The translations under genes were made by a program, and so were the position numbers. From the NCBI RefSeq assembly GCF_036860675.1, contig NZ_JAYKGK010000006.1, positions 62,001 to 126,000 of the forward strand: a DNA stretch of 64,000 bases, written 5' to 3'. The notes beneath the pieces were generated by a model. The model made no database searches, was not told the origin of the DNA, and saw only the letters and a list, made by a program, of their open reading frames with translations. How positions within the stretch are numbered: position 1 is the stretch's first letter; each line of letters starts with the position of its first letter. Of the stretch, positions 18,171-26,902 are shown in pieces. Source of the DNA: Rosettibacter primus (lineage in GTDB: Bacteria > Bacteroidota > Ignavibacteria > Ignavibacteriales > Melioribacteraceae).

Positions 18171-19421
18171 CTAAAGTTCTGGATTATAAATAACACTAAA
18201 TGCCTTTACTTTTACATTTGGGATTTCATATATCTTTAATCTATCTCTGCCCCCTTTTACAATAACATTCAATGTACTATCACCGTCAACATCCGCAAGA
18301 AATACTTCAGATTGAATACTCCCATTTTTAACTCCTTCTACCACTATAACTTCTTCAATTAATTTACCTCTTTTCCCATCTATTATGCTCAATTTCATTT
18401 CATCATTTACAGCAAAGATTTCCGGCACTCTATCCCCTGTTATATCAAACAACGAGACTGGCATTTGATTTTCAAAACCAGTATCATACTCCCAAATTAT
18501 ATCTAAGGTCTGCCCATTAAGACAGTAAATATTATAATCTACAGCTGGAGCAATTAAATCTTCAATTCCGTCATCATTAATATCATAAAACTCAAAATTA
18601 GTAATAAGTCCCGCATTATTTTCTTTCCCTTTAAATTGTTCTTTTTTTATTATGGGTTTTCCATCTTCAATTCTTAATTTGATAAGATTTCCAACCCCTG
18701 CAGAGACAAATAAAAAATTATTATTTATTTTATATTCATTAATATAATTATCATAAGTACCTACTTTAATTCCAAGCCAATATACATTTGATTTTCCAAA
18801 ATCATAATACCAAACTGTATGTTTATTTTTTAGGTTGTATGCTGCTAAAACATTATTTCTTGTCTTATAAAATAAAATTCCATTTCGAACAATAGGTCTA
18901 TCATATTGCACTTCATGATTTCGTTTTATATTTGTCAATAAGATTAACTGAGGGTAAGAATAAATATCTACACCTTCATTATAACTTGCTACAAGAATTT
19001 TTTTGTTATCGAATTCTTGAATGTTTATTACTTTATATTGATTTCTGGACAAATTAATAGTATCAAGTTCAAAGGATTTCAAATCTATTGAATATAATTT
19101 CGTAGAAAATATATAAAGAGTACTTCCATATTGAAATGTATTAGATACATAAATCTCGTTAGGCAAGCTGTAAATATATTTGTTTTTATCAAATATGGAT
19201 TCGATAACTAATTTGCTTTTATTTTTACTTTTATTATAAATAATAGTATAAATATAAATTGATGGTGGATTATTCAGATATATTAATGAAAAATCTTTAA
19301 TGCTTTCTATTTTTTTATCTTTAATAATATCATCAAATAAAACTTGTTTTTCACTTTTTATAATAATATCTGATGAACCTAAAAAGAAAAAATAATTTAA
19401 TAAAATAATTATTATAGTCAT
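18171..19421 (-). CDS. Exported beta-propeller / FG-GAP repeat protein of the RiPP locus
   Basis: A 416-residue protein starting with a hydrophobic signal or anchor ('MTIIIILLNYFFFLGSSD'). The frame extends 25 codons further, but the ATG at 19421 has a good ribosome binding site (AGAAGGA) and gives a sensible export signal. The middle has PQQ-like propeller strands ('NVLAAYNLKNKHTVWYYDFG'). The C-terminal third has FG-GAP/VCBS-type calcium loops: 'DINDDGIED' (280-288), 'DITGDRVPE' (326-334), 'DVDGDSTLN' (377-385). There is no T9SS tail. It lies 55 bp after the precursor gene on the same strand. The role is unknown; an extracellular receptor or product-binding protein is possible. Confidence 0.7.
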   Translation of the reverse strand: MTIIIILLNYFFFLGSSDIIIKSEKQVLFDDIIKDKKIESIKDFSLIYLNNPPSIYIYTIIYNKSKNKSKLVIESIFDKNKYIYSLPNEIYVSNTFQYGSTLYIFSTKLYSIDLKSFELDTINLSRNQYKVINIQEFDNKKILVASYNEGVDIYSYPQLILLTNIKRNHEVQYDRPIVRNGILFYKTRNNVLAAYNLKNKHTVWYYDFGKSNVYWLGIKVGTYDNYINEYKINNNFLFVSAGVGNLIKLRIEDGKPIIKKEQFKGKENNAGLITNFEFYDINDDGIEDLIAPAVDYNIYCLNGQTLDIIWEYDTGFENQMPVSLFDITGDRVPEIFAVNDEMKLSIIDGKRGKLIEEVIVVEGVKNGSIQSEVFLADVDGDSTLNVIVKGGRDRLKIYEIPNVKVKAFSVIYNPEL

Positions 19422-19446
19422 GATATTTCCTTCTATTTTAATAAAT

Positions 19447-19748
19447 GCATAAACACCAAGCACATAGTAATGAAGTTTATGTGAAATCAACACCACATCG
19501 GTCTACTTCTTCACAACTGGAGCTATAATCAATATAAGTGCAAATATCTTCTTTTGCCGCTAATTTGCCCTGAAATTCTTCATCATCATTGATTAAAATA
19601 ATTTCGAAGTTTTCATATTCTTGTGTTACTTGATTATTTTTTTCTTCCATATTATTTCCCTCCTTTTAAGTTTACTTCATTATTAAAGATATTTTTAGCA
19701 TATAAGATTATTAAGTTATTTTATTTATATGTGCCTGGTGGTTTATGC
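19447..19748. repeat. Inverted repeat pair flanking the precursor peptide gene
   Basis: Left arm 19447-19466 (20 nt) and right arm 19728-19748 (21 nt) are inverted copies. Read from the right arm the shared sequence is TATGTGCnTGGTG followed by (G)TTTATGC, with one mismatch and one single-base insertion. The arms are 261 bp apart and enclose the whole 57-codon precursor gene and its ribosome binding site, while the flanking maturase and propeller coding regions lie outside. They may be recombination sites, cassette borders or RNA structure. Confidence 0.7.
19477..19650 (-). CDS. Candidate RiPP precursor peptide (ranthipeptide-like, CX3D motifs)
   Basis: A 57-codon gene with ATG at 19650, a strong ribosome binding site (AAGGAGGG, 19657-19666) and TAA at 19477. 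It starts 115 bp after the end of the radical SAM/SPASM gene. The peptide is acidic: the leader-like half is 'MEEKNNQVTQEYENFEI...' and the only cysteines are in the last 21 residues (Cys37, Cys46, Cys52). These form CTYID and CEEVD, two Cys-x3-Asp units, plus CGVD (Cys-x2-Asp). In freyrasin-type ranthipeptides CX3D is the thioether-crosslink motif. There is no Gly-Gly leader cleavage site. That it is the maturase substrate is inferred from context. Confidence 0.72.
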   Translation of the reverse strand: MEEKNNQVTQEYENFEIILINDDEEFQGKLAAKEDICTYIDYSSSCEEVDRCGVDFT

Positions 19749-19765
19749 TCATATTATAGTAAAAA

Positions 19766-21127
19766 CTATTTTCGTTTTATATAATTTTCAAAAAGATATT
19801 CTTTATCATCTTTATTAAGTTGGTCGTAAATATAAATTGAAAGTTCAACTCTATATTTTAATTCTTGGCACCAATAATCATTAGACACAAACTTTGTTTT
19901 ATTATATTGCAAATTTTCGTAAATACATCCCCCACCACAGAAATATCTTGCCCAACAATCGTTACATTGCGAATTTGATAATTCACTATTTTGTATATTG
20001 ATTATATTATTTTGGGTATTAAAATTAAAAATATTACCTATCAACATTGTCTTATCTCCTACAAAACGATGGCATGGATAAATATCCCCTGAGATAGATA
20101 TCCCGACCATGTTTCTACCCGCCCCACAGAAATAATGTTTTTTCTTCTTTGTTATTAGATATTTAAGGATTTCTATGAATCGTTTATTATAAATTTGATT
20201 TTTTTCTTTTATTGCTTTTATTGTTTCGAGTGCTTGTAGCTTTAAGTCTTTAAGTATATTTATAATATCATTTTTTTGAATTTGATAATCTTTGTTTGTT
20301 GGTGCTGAAACTACAGCAGTATAAATATTCTTAAATCCAATTTTAATTAATTCATCATATATTTTCTTCAAATTAGTATTGCGATTTGTAATAGTGGCTC
20401 GCCCTATAATTCCTTCCCCTTTCCGCATTCTAATAAAGTTTTCAATCTTAGTTCTAATATAATCATATGAACCTTTTCCGCCTTTGAAAGGACGATTAGC
20501 ATTTTGCATTTCTTTTGTCCCATCAAAACTAATTACAACACCAAATTCATGTTTGTTCAAAAATTTATTTATCTCTTTATTAAATTTTGTACCATTAGTA
20601 GTTATAGAGAAATGTATTTTTTTATTCGCCTTTTTAGATTGAGTAGTTGCATATTTAACTACATCCTTAATCAGACTGAAATTTAATAATGGTTCTCCAC
20701 CAAAAAAAACTATACTTATATTTTTTCTATCAAGTGATTGTTTAATAAGCCAATCAACAGCCTTAAATGCAGTCTGTTTGTTCATGTATCCCTTTTCGCC
20801 ATATTCACCATCAATTCCATAACAGTAGATACAATTCAAATTACAAAGCTGCGCAATATTTAGAGAAATACTTGCCACAGGAGATATTTCGGGGTTGATT
20901 TTTACTACTTTTTTGGGCAGAGCATCTTCAATAATTCCTAATTTCTCAAGTGCATTTATTATATTTTGAGGTACTATATCAACATTTATTTTATTATAAG
21001 GCTGGTAATCTTTTAAGGCAATAAACAATGATTTAGTAATCCGGAATGCAGACATCATTTCTGTATTAAACAAATAATAATTATTCATTACTTTGAATGT
21101 GTGATAATCTGATATATACTTAATCAT
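19766..21127 (-). CDS. Radical SAM/SPASM peptide maturase
   Basis: A 453-residue enzyme. Residues 1-75 look like an RRE/PqqD-like leader-binding domain ('YHTFKVMNNYYLFNTEMMSAFRI'). The radical SAM core has C95-x3-C99-x2-C102 ('CNLNCIYC') and the SAM-binding 'FFGGEP'. A full SPASM domain follows: Cys334, 'GDIYPC' Cys352, Cys388, Cys391, Cys397, Cys401 and Cys420 ('CNDCWARYFCGGGC'), enough for two auxiliary 4Fe-4S clusters. This layout resembles thioether-forming maturases (SCIFF/ranthipeptide, QhpD-like). It is the first gene of the minus-strand locus and is followed by the candidate precursor. The bond type is inferred, not visible. Confidence 0.9.
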   Translation of the reverse strand: MIKYISDYHTFKVMNNYYLFNTEMMSAFRITKSLFIALKDYQPYNKINVDIVPQNIINALEKLGIIEDALPKKVVKINPEISPVASISLNIAQLCNLNCIYCYGIDGEYGEKGYMNKQTAFKAVDWLIKQSLDRKNISIVFFGGEPLLNFSLIKDVVKYATTQSKKANKKIHFSITTNGTKFNKEINKFLNKHEFGVVISFDGTKEMQNANRPFKGGKGSYDYIRTKIENFIRMRKGEGIIGRATITNRNTNLKKIYDELIKIGFKNIYTAVVSAPTNKDYQIQKNDIINILKDLKLQALETIKAIKEKNQIYNKRFIEILKYLITKKKKHYFCGAGRNMVGISISGDIYPCHRFVGDKTMLIGNIFNFNTQNNIINIQNSELSNSQCNDCWARYFCGGGCIYENLQYNKTKFVSNDYWCQELKYRVELSIYIYDQLNKDDKEYLFENYIKRK

Positions 21128-21813
21128 TTTAAACCATTATAAGATGATTAATGTATTCAACAATAAAAAATAAACTTTGTATTATTCAATTAAGCTTTAT
21201 ATATTTTTTGGATTTTTATAGAAACAATGATAAAATGTTTGAATATCTTATCATATATTATAATTAGAGTATTGTCTCTTTAGTAATACATAATATTTTT
21301 ACTTTATATTAAATTATTATATGTTTTCTCTAGTGTCCCTCATATCATGTTCAATTTTTTAAAGCGTTCATCAATATAATATTATTGAATTATATATTGT
21401 TGTATTAATCAGCTCGTAAATTTTAGGGGCTTGTGAATTAACATGATAAAATTCAAATATGAAAAAACTAAATGGAGATTTTAATAGATTTGCAAAGACT
21501 TTTTTTAATTTATTATTGATAAGAATTTTTCCCTCAAAATTCATCATTTTTAGTGCCCTCGCAACTATATTAACCTAAATTTACGACTAAAATTTAAGGG
21601 GGGGGATTAAATTGTCAAGTAAAATTTTTAATTTTTTTCATTATTATTTGTTTACTTTTTTTCTATATCTCTTTATATCTTATAGCAAGTAAAAATAAAA
21701 TTTTTAATGCATCATTACTAATTATTCTTATATACTTAATATACTAATGAACTTTTATAATCTTTTCAATTTTTAATTCAGCCTTTAATGTAAAGAAACT
21801 TATTATAATTTTA
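21128..21813. other. 686-bp AT-rich non-coding stretch with a G8 tract
   Basis: No convincing gene. It holds a run of eight G at 21598-21605, striking in such AT-rich DNA. It also has a 7-bp dyad (ATGATAA at 21227-21233, TTATCAT at 21248-21254) about 100 bp before the radical SAM gene, a possible operator. A 58-codon minus-strand frame (21371-21547) and a 39-codon plus-strand frame (21459-21578) are open, but neither resembles a known peptide and the first has only a weak ribosome binding site. The promoter of the radical SAM operon should lie here. Confidence 0.5.
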
Positions 21814-22725
21814 TTAATCATTTCTTCCATACAAAAAATTAATTTTATTCCCTTTCAACAAATATCTTACAGAATCTCTTGTGCTTAGAGGACTTATCCC
21901 AAACGATTTTAATTTATCTATATTCATTGAAACATCATCAACTTTGTAAGGATAATTTTCTTCTTCCATTGTTGTTTTAATCAAAAGATTTTTATCAAAA
22001 TTAGCTTCTTCACAAAGAATTTCACCTAAATCATATCGAGATAATCTTTCATTGCCTCCAAAATTTATTATTTCGCCTTTTATTTCTTTCTCAATTAATT
22101 CATTAATCATTCTTGCTGCTTCATTTAATTCAAGTGGTGAACGATACTGGTCTGTAAATAATTTTATTGGTTTCCCTATCTTAAGATTTTCATACATCTG
22201 ATGAAAAAAATTTCTCGAGTGATTTAGTCCAAAACCAATTAACAATGCCATACGAAGTATAACATAATTATCAAATGTTTCTTGAATTTTTACTTCTCCC
22301 ATTAATTTTGTTTCGGCATAGAATGAAATTGGAATTAGTTTAGAATTTTCATTTAAGAATGAACCACGATAACCAGCATATACAAGGTCAGTGGAAATGT
22401 AAATCAACTTTACATTATTCTTTTCACAAATCTGAGCAATATTTTTTGTAGCATTTACATTAATATCATATACAACTTTTTGTGGGAGTCTATCTGCTCT
22501 TTCAGCATTTGAAATTGCTGCAGCATGAATAACAACATCCGGGCTAAATTCTTTTATAACTTCCTCAACACTTTTATAATCGGTAATAGATAATTTTATT
22601 GAATTGAACTCAGCACAATTTCCAATATGTTCATTATACTGAGTTAATATGTTATGCTTTTTGCTAAGAGATTTATTAAGATATTGACCTAAAAGGCCGC
22701 TTCCGCCTGTTATAAAAATTTTCAT
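21814..22725 (-). CDS. SDR-type dTDP-4-dehydrorhamnose reductase-like protein (RmlD family)
   Basis: A 303-residue extended short-chain dehydrogenase. The NAD(P)-binding loop 'ITGGSGLLGQYL' is at the N-terminus, then 'VVIHAAAISNAERAD', 'YISTDLVYAG' and the catalytic 'YAETKLMGE' (YxxxK). The sequence style is RmlD/RfbD, which makes dTDP-rhamnose, but the other rml genes are not adjacent, so a related nucleotide-sugar reductase is possible. It is divergent from nfo. Confidence 0.82.
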   Translation of the reverse strand: MKIFITGGSGLLGQYLNKSLSKKHNILTQYNEHIGNCAEFNSIKLSITDYKSVEEVIKEFSPDVVIHAAAISNAERADRLPQKVVYDINVNATKNIAQICEKNNVKLIYISTDLVYAGYRGSFLNENSKLIPISFYAETKLMGEVKIQETFDNYVILRMALLIGFGLNHSRNFFHQMYENLKIGKPIKLFTDQYRSPLELNEAARMINELIEKEIKGEIINFGGNERLSRYDLGEILCEEANFDKNLLIKTTMEEENYPYKVDDVSMNIDKLKSFGISPLSTRDSVRYLLKGNKINFLYGRND

Positions 22726-22811
22726 AATGCACCATTTTACTTTTTTATTAATTATTGTTAATCTTGTTTCAGTTACTCTCAGGTTCTAATATAAATTAAA
22801 GAGGATTTAAA

Positions 22812-23684
22812 ATGAAACATTTAATAGGAGCACATACATTTCTTACAAATGGACCATCGTCAGCAATTGACATAGCAGAAAGTCTCGGTTTTACTGCAAT
22901 CCAAATTTTTACAAAAAGTAATAATCAATATTTTGCAAAAGATCTTACTGAAGAAGAAATAACTAATTTTAAAGATAAACTAAAAAATTCACACATAAAA
23001 TTTGTTGTTTCTCATGATTCATACTTAATAAATCTTTGTGCAAAAGATAAATCAGGTTTAACAAAATCCCGCGCAGCTTTTATAAAAGAACTTGAAAGAT
23101 GTGAGCAGCTTGGGATTCCACATTTAAATTTTCACCCCGGGGCTCATGGTGGAGCCGGCGAAGAAGACGGACTTAAATTAATTGCCGAATCACTTAATTA
23201 TATTCACTCAAAAACAAAAGGATTCAAAGTAAAAAGCATGCTCGAAACTACTGCTGGTCAGGGAACGGCTCTTGGATACACGTTCGAACAATTGAGAAAA
23301 ATTATCGACATGGTTGAAGAAAAAGAAAGAATGAGTGTATGTATTGATACATGTCATATTTTTGCAGCAGGATATAACATTAAAGATTCAAAAGAATATA
23401 AAAAAGTTATTCAAGAATTTGATGAAATAATTGGTTTAGAACTTCTTCAATGCATTCATATGAACGACAGCAAAAAAGAACTAGGTTCGAAAATTGACAG
23501 ACATGAACACATCGGGAAAGGATTTATTGGACTTGAAGGTTTTGCAAACATTATGAATGATAAAAAATTAGAAAGAGTACCTAAAATATTAGAAACGCCA
23601 AAAGAAAAAGACCAGAAAGAAGATTTAGAAAATATAAAAGTTTTATTGAGTTTGATAAAAAACAAAAAATCGAAAGATGATTAA
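22812..23684 (+). CDS. nfo: Endonuclease IV (AP endonuclease)
   Basis: A 290-residue TIM-barrel DNA repair enzyme that cleaves 5' of abasic sites using three zinc ions. Metal ligands appear in 'LNFHPGAHGGAG', 'MLETTAGQG', 'VCIDTCHIFAAGYN' and 'IHMNDSKKELGSKIDRHEHIGKG', all standard for Nfo. Full length. The ribosome binding site (AAGAGGA) is weak to moderate. It is convergent with the DUF1460 gene, only 16 bp apart. Confidence 0.95.
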   Translation: MKHLIGAHTFLTNGPSSAIDIAESLGFTAIQIFTKSNNQYFAKDLTEEEITNFKDKLKNSHIKFVVSHDSYLINLCAKDKSGLTKSRAAFIKELERCEQLGIPHLNFHPGAHGGAGEEDGLKLIAESLNYIHSKTKGFKVKSMLETTAGQGTALGYTFEQLRKIIDMVEEKERMSVCIDTCHIFAAGYNIKDSKEYKKVIQEFDEIIGLELLQCIHMNDSKKELGSKIDRHEHIGKGFIGLEGFANIMNDKKLERVPKILETPKEKDQKEDLENIKVLLSLIKNKKSKDD

Positions 23685-23700
23685 ATAATTGTCAATCTAA

Positions 23701-24591
23701 CTACTTGGAAGTGATATCATTAATTCTCAATATCATAATACCAGTTTGCTTTTTGTTTGACTTTATATAATCAGCAAGCGGCTTTTCAGAAATTTGAACT
23801 TTATATCCAACATTTGGTGCATGAAGAAGATGGATTCTTCCATCACTCGCTCTGATTGCAATCCCTGTATGTGCAATATCGAGACCTTCTATATTTGTTG
23901 TAATTCCAATAATATCTCCATCTTGAATTTTGTCTTCTATAGCTTCAATTTTTTCTTGAGGTATAAAATAAAGTTCTCTTCTAGATATATCCTTTTCAAT
24001 ACGAGAAATTTCCTTCTGAAATTTTATATTATTTTTTAATTGCGGATAAGAATCTAAGTGTGTGGTCATGAAATTAATTTTTTTATTATAGGGAATACCT
24101 CCAAGTTCTTTTGTAATATCTTTCCCAATTTTTCTTTTATTCATATCATAAATCCAATCAGAAAAATAATGAAGCCGTGAAGTATAATCTTTCAATTTGC
24201 CATTACGATAACGAATATTTTCCAGTTCTTTAATATAATCTTCAAATGTCATTAATCCTTTTTTAATACATCGTGCAAAAACAATTGAACTTTCCAAAAA
24301 TGTATAACAATCCAAACCTGTTAAATTTATAACCAGTTCTTCTTTATCAGTTTTATCTAATGTATGAGCTTCATAATCGGTTCCAATAAAACTTTTCGCA
24401 ATTGTGATGAGAATTTCATTTAGTGGTTGAGTTGAAAGATTTTTTTGAAGAGCAATTTGAAATTTTGAATTACATATTTCTACATCTTTTTGAGTATAAA
24501 CTTGAGAATAAAATTGGGAAGACAAAAAAAACAATTCATAAATACCAAAAAGAAAAAGAGAAATAATTTTTTTTAATTTTTTATTTAACAT
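23701..24591 (-). CDS. DUF1460 protein (N-acetylmuramoyl-L-alanine amidase-like)
   Basis: A 296-residue secreted protein of the DUF1460 family. It has a signal peptide ('LKKIISLFLFGIYELFFLSSQFYSQ'), the catalytic region 'VINLTGLDCYTFLES', in which the Cys is the expected NlpC/P60-type nucleophile, and 'GDIIGITTNIEGLDIAHTGIAI' with the catalytic His. Structures of the family suggest peptidoglycan amidase activity. The frame extends to 24630 inside dnaB, but the ATG at 24591 lies just after the dnaB stop and directly before the signal peptide, so I prefer it. Confidence 0.85.
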   Translation of the reverse strand: MLNKKLKKIISLFLFGIYELFFLSSQFYSQVYTQKDVEICNSKFQIALQKNLSTQPLNEILITIAKSFIGTDYEAHTLDKTDKEELVINLTGLDCYTFLESSIVFARCIKKGLMTFEDYIKELENIRYRNGKLKDYTSRLHYFSDWIYDMNKRKIGKDITKELGGIPYNKKINFMTTHLDSYPQLKNNIKFQKEISRIEKDISRRELYFIPQEKIEAIEDKIQDGDIIGITTNIEGLDIAHTGIAIRASDGRIHLLHAPNVGYKVQISEKPLADYIKSNKKQTGIMILRINDITSK

Positions 24592-24610
24592 TATATATAA
24601 TTCTGTAAAA

Positions 24611-26053
24611 TTAGAAAGGAGGTTCTTCAAGAGCTTTTATGCCTTCTTCGCCAGCTGGAAGCTGTTGTCTGAATCTCTCAAGATTTTCAAATCGTGCATA
24701 TTCTTTGATGAATTTTAATTTGACTTCTCCAATTGGTCCATTTCTCTGTTTACCGATTATAACTTCTGCAATTCCCTCAGTTGATTCACCTGCCATATCT
24801 CCACTCGGGAAATTAGTTATTCCATAAACTTCGGGTCTGTATAAGAAAATAACAACATCGGCATCCTGCTCTATCGAACCTGATTCACGTAAATCTGAAA
24901 GCATTGGCTTTTTATCTGACCTCTGTTCTACAGCTCTATTTAGCTGTGATAGAGCTATAACAGGAATATTCAATTCCTTAGCCAAACTTTTAAGAGACCT
25001 TGAAATTGTAGAAATTTCTCTTTCACGGCTTTCCATAGACGAAGAAGGATTAATAAGTTGAAGATAATCAACTATAATCATTCCAATATTTTTTTCGTTC
25101 TTTAATCTTCTTGCTTTTGCGCGTAGTTCAAGAATTGATATTGCTGGAGTATCATCAATATAAATTGGAGCTTTGCTTAATTTATAAACAGTTCGACTTA
25201 TTTTAGCTCCATCTTCTGCACGAAATTTACCCGTTCTCACATTATGAGCATTTATCTTAGCTTCTGCAGAAATTAATCTTGTAGCAAGCTGAATTGTGGA
25301 CATTTCAAGTGAAAATATTCCGATGGGAATATTATGGTCAATAGCAGCATTTCGAGCAGCAGACATGGCAAATGCTGTTTTGCCCATGCTTGGTCGTGCT
25401 GCTACAATTATCAAATCAGACTTTTGAAAACCGCCTAAAAGTTCATCTAATTCATAAAAGCCGGAAGGCACAGAAAATGTAGATATCTGTTTAGAATGAA
25501 TTGCTTCAATAAGTTCAAGTGCTTCTTTGACTGCTTTTTCCATTGGTTTGAAGGATTCTTTAATTCCTTCTTCAGATATCTGGAATATTTTTGCTTCTGC
25601 TTCGTCTAGTATATCAAAAACATCATCCTTTGCTTCAAAGGCAAGATTGGCAATTTCAACTGAAGATGTTATGAGTTGTCTTAGTATCCATTTTTCAAGA
25701 ACAATTCTTGAATGATATTCAATATTTGCTGCAGATGAAATATCCTGTGCAAGTTTACTAATATATGTTGCTCCTCCTGCAGCAGTTGCTTTCCCAGATT
25801 TTTTTAATTCTTCATAAACAGAAACTGTATCTATAGGTTCATCAGCTTCGTATAAAGTAGTTATTGCTTCAAAAATTATACGATTCTTCAAATCATAAAA
25901 AGCTTCTGGTTTCAAAATTTCAATTGCTTTTGGAACTGCACTTGATTCAATAAGCATTGCCCCTAAAACTGCCTTTTCGACATCTACAGCATTAGGTGGT
26001 GTTTTAACTGCTTCTTTTAATTTATCAATATCTGAATTTTCTCTTTTAGCCAT
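24611..26053 (-). CDS. dnaB: Replicative DNA helicase DnaB
   Basis: A 480-residue hexameric 5'-3' helicase of the replication fork. The N-terminal helical domain begins 'PPNAVDVEKAVLGAMLIE'. The RecA-like domain has Walker A 'AARPSMGKTA', Walker B 'MIIVDYLQL' and the 'SRSLKSLAKELNIPVIALSQLNR' segment. There is no intein and the length is normal. It follows the uracil-DNA glycosylase gene by 1 bp on the same strand, giving a small replication/repair operon. Confidence 0.97.
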   Translation of the reverse strand: MAKRENSDIDKLKEAVKTPPNAVDVEKAVLGAMLIESSAVPKAIEILKPEAFYDLKNRIIFEAITTLYEADEPIDTVSVYEELKKSGKATAAGGATYISKLAQDISSAANIEYHSRIVLEKWILRQLITSSVEIANLAFEAKDDVFDILDEAEAKIFQISEEGIKESFKPMEKAVKEALELIEAIHSKQISTFSVPSGFYELDELLGGFQKSDLIIVAARPSMGKTAFAMSAARNAAIDHNIPIGIFSLEMSTIQLATRLISAEAKINAHNVRTGKFRAEDGAKISRTVYKLSKAPIYIDDTPAISILELRAKARRLKNEKNIGMIIVDYLQLINPSSSMESREREISTISRSLKSLAKELNIPVIALSQLNRAVEQRSDKKPMLSDLRESGSIEQDADVVIFLYRPEVYGITNFPSGDMAGESTEGIAEVIIGKQRNGPIGEVKLKFIKEYARFENLERFRQQLPAGEEGIKALEEPPF

Positions 26054-26054
26054 A

Positions 26055-26816
26055 TTAATTTTCTAATAATTCATCATATAATTTTTTGAATTTCTTTACA
26101 TCTTCCCAGCAGCCTCGTTTCCATTGAGGATTTCTTAATAATGCTGCTGGATGATAAGTTACAAGAACTTTTATGCCATTAAATTCATAAATATTTTCTC
26201 TAAGCGAAGATAATGATAATTTCTTATTTAATAACCCATTTGCTGCAATTCTTCCAAGACATAAAATTAATTTTGGTTTTATCAAATCAATTTGCTTATG
26301 CAAATATGGCATGCATGTTTCCATCTCAGATGGCAAAGGGTCACGATTTCCTGGTGGTCTGCATTTCAAAATATTAGCAATATAAACATCATTTCTTGAT
26401 AGATTAATTGCTTTTAAAATATCATTTAATAATTTACCTGCTCTCCCAACAAAGGGTTCACCTTGAAGATCTTCGTCAGCACCGGGAGCCTCACCTATTA
26501 ACATTGCATGTGCATTTGGATTTCCTACACCAAAAACAAATTTTGTTCTTGTCTTTCCAAGAGGACACTTTTGACACTGATTTATCATCGAATCTAATTC
26601 TTCAAGACTATTAGCACTCATAAAATTTTCTTGAAAAAGATTTTCATTCAAATTTATTTCTACTTTTTCTGATATTTTTATTTCTGTTTGTTCTACAGGA
26701 AGATTTTCATAATTAACTTTCTTAAAAGAGTCGAAGAGGTAATCTCCAAATATTTCTTGTTGTAACTTTAATGATTCAATAATTCTTTTTTTAATTTCGC
26801 TATCCAAAGTAATCAT
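26055..26816 (-). CDS. Type-4 uracil-DNA glycosylase (4Fe-4S)
   Basis: A family-4 uracil-DNA glycosylase that removes uracil from DNA. The motif 'GVGNPNAHAMLIGEAPGADED' carries the family GEAPG active-site loop. The iron-sulfur cysteines include 'CQKCPLG' and the later 'ILKCRPPGNRDP', and the end of the domain has 'VTYHPAALLRNP'. The open frame reaches 26903, but that would overlap a perfect inverted repeat and add a non-conserved tail. The ATG at 26816 ('MITLDSEIKKRIIES') is more plausible, giving 253 residues. A roughly 70-residue acidic stretch precedes the domain. Confidence 0.92.
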   Translation of the reverse strand: MITLDSEIKKRIIESLKLQQEIFGDYLFDSFKKVNYENLPVEQTEIKISEKVEINLNENLFQENFMSANSLEELDSMINQCQKCPLGKTRTKFVFGVGNPNAHAMLIGEAPGADEDLQGEPFVGRAGKLLNDILKAINLSRNDVYIANILKCRPPGNRDPLPSEMETCMPYLHKQIDLIKPKLILCLGRIAANGLLNKKLSLSSLRENIYEFNGIKVLVTYHPAALLRNPQWKRGCWEDVKKFKKLYDELLEN

Positions 26817-26902
26817 CACAAAATTTTGAAATGCACAAAATGAATTTAAGAAATATTTTATAAAGATTTGATGAGGCGAGAAAAAATAATATTTATTTAA
26901 CA

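Noticed and set aside
19651..19765. Second small peptide between the maturase and precursor genes
   Set aside because: Only a 13-codon frame exists here, without a ribosome binding site.
12390..21127. Genomic island with mobile-element borders
   Set aside because: The block looks AT-richer than its surroundings, but no integrase, transposase, tRNA or flanking direct repeat was seen, so transfer is not supported beyond composition by eye.
21371..21547. 58-codon minus-strand frame upstream of the radical SAM gene as a second precursor peptide
   Set aside because: It has no Cys and no leader/core pattern, and the GAGGG before its ATG is too distant. Kept only as a remark in the gap entry.
21459..21578. 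39-codon plus-strand frame with a basic, hydrophobic sequence (toxin-like peptide)
   Set aside because: No ribosome binding site and no partner gene or antitoxin-type antisense signal that I can support.
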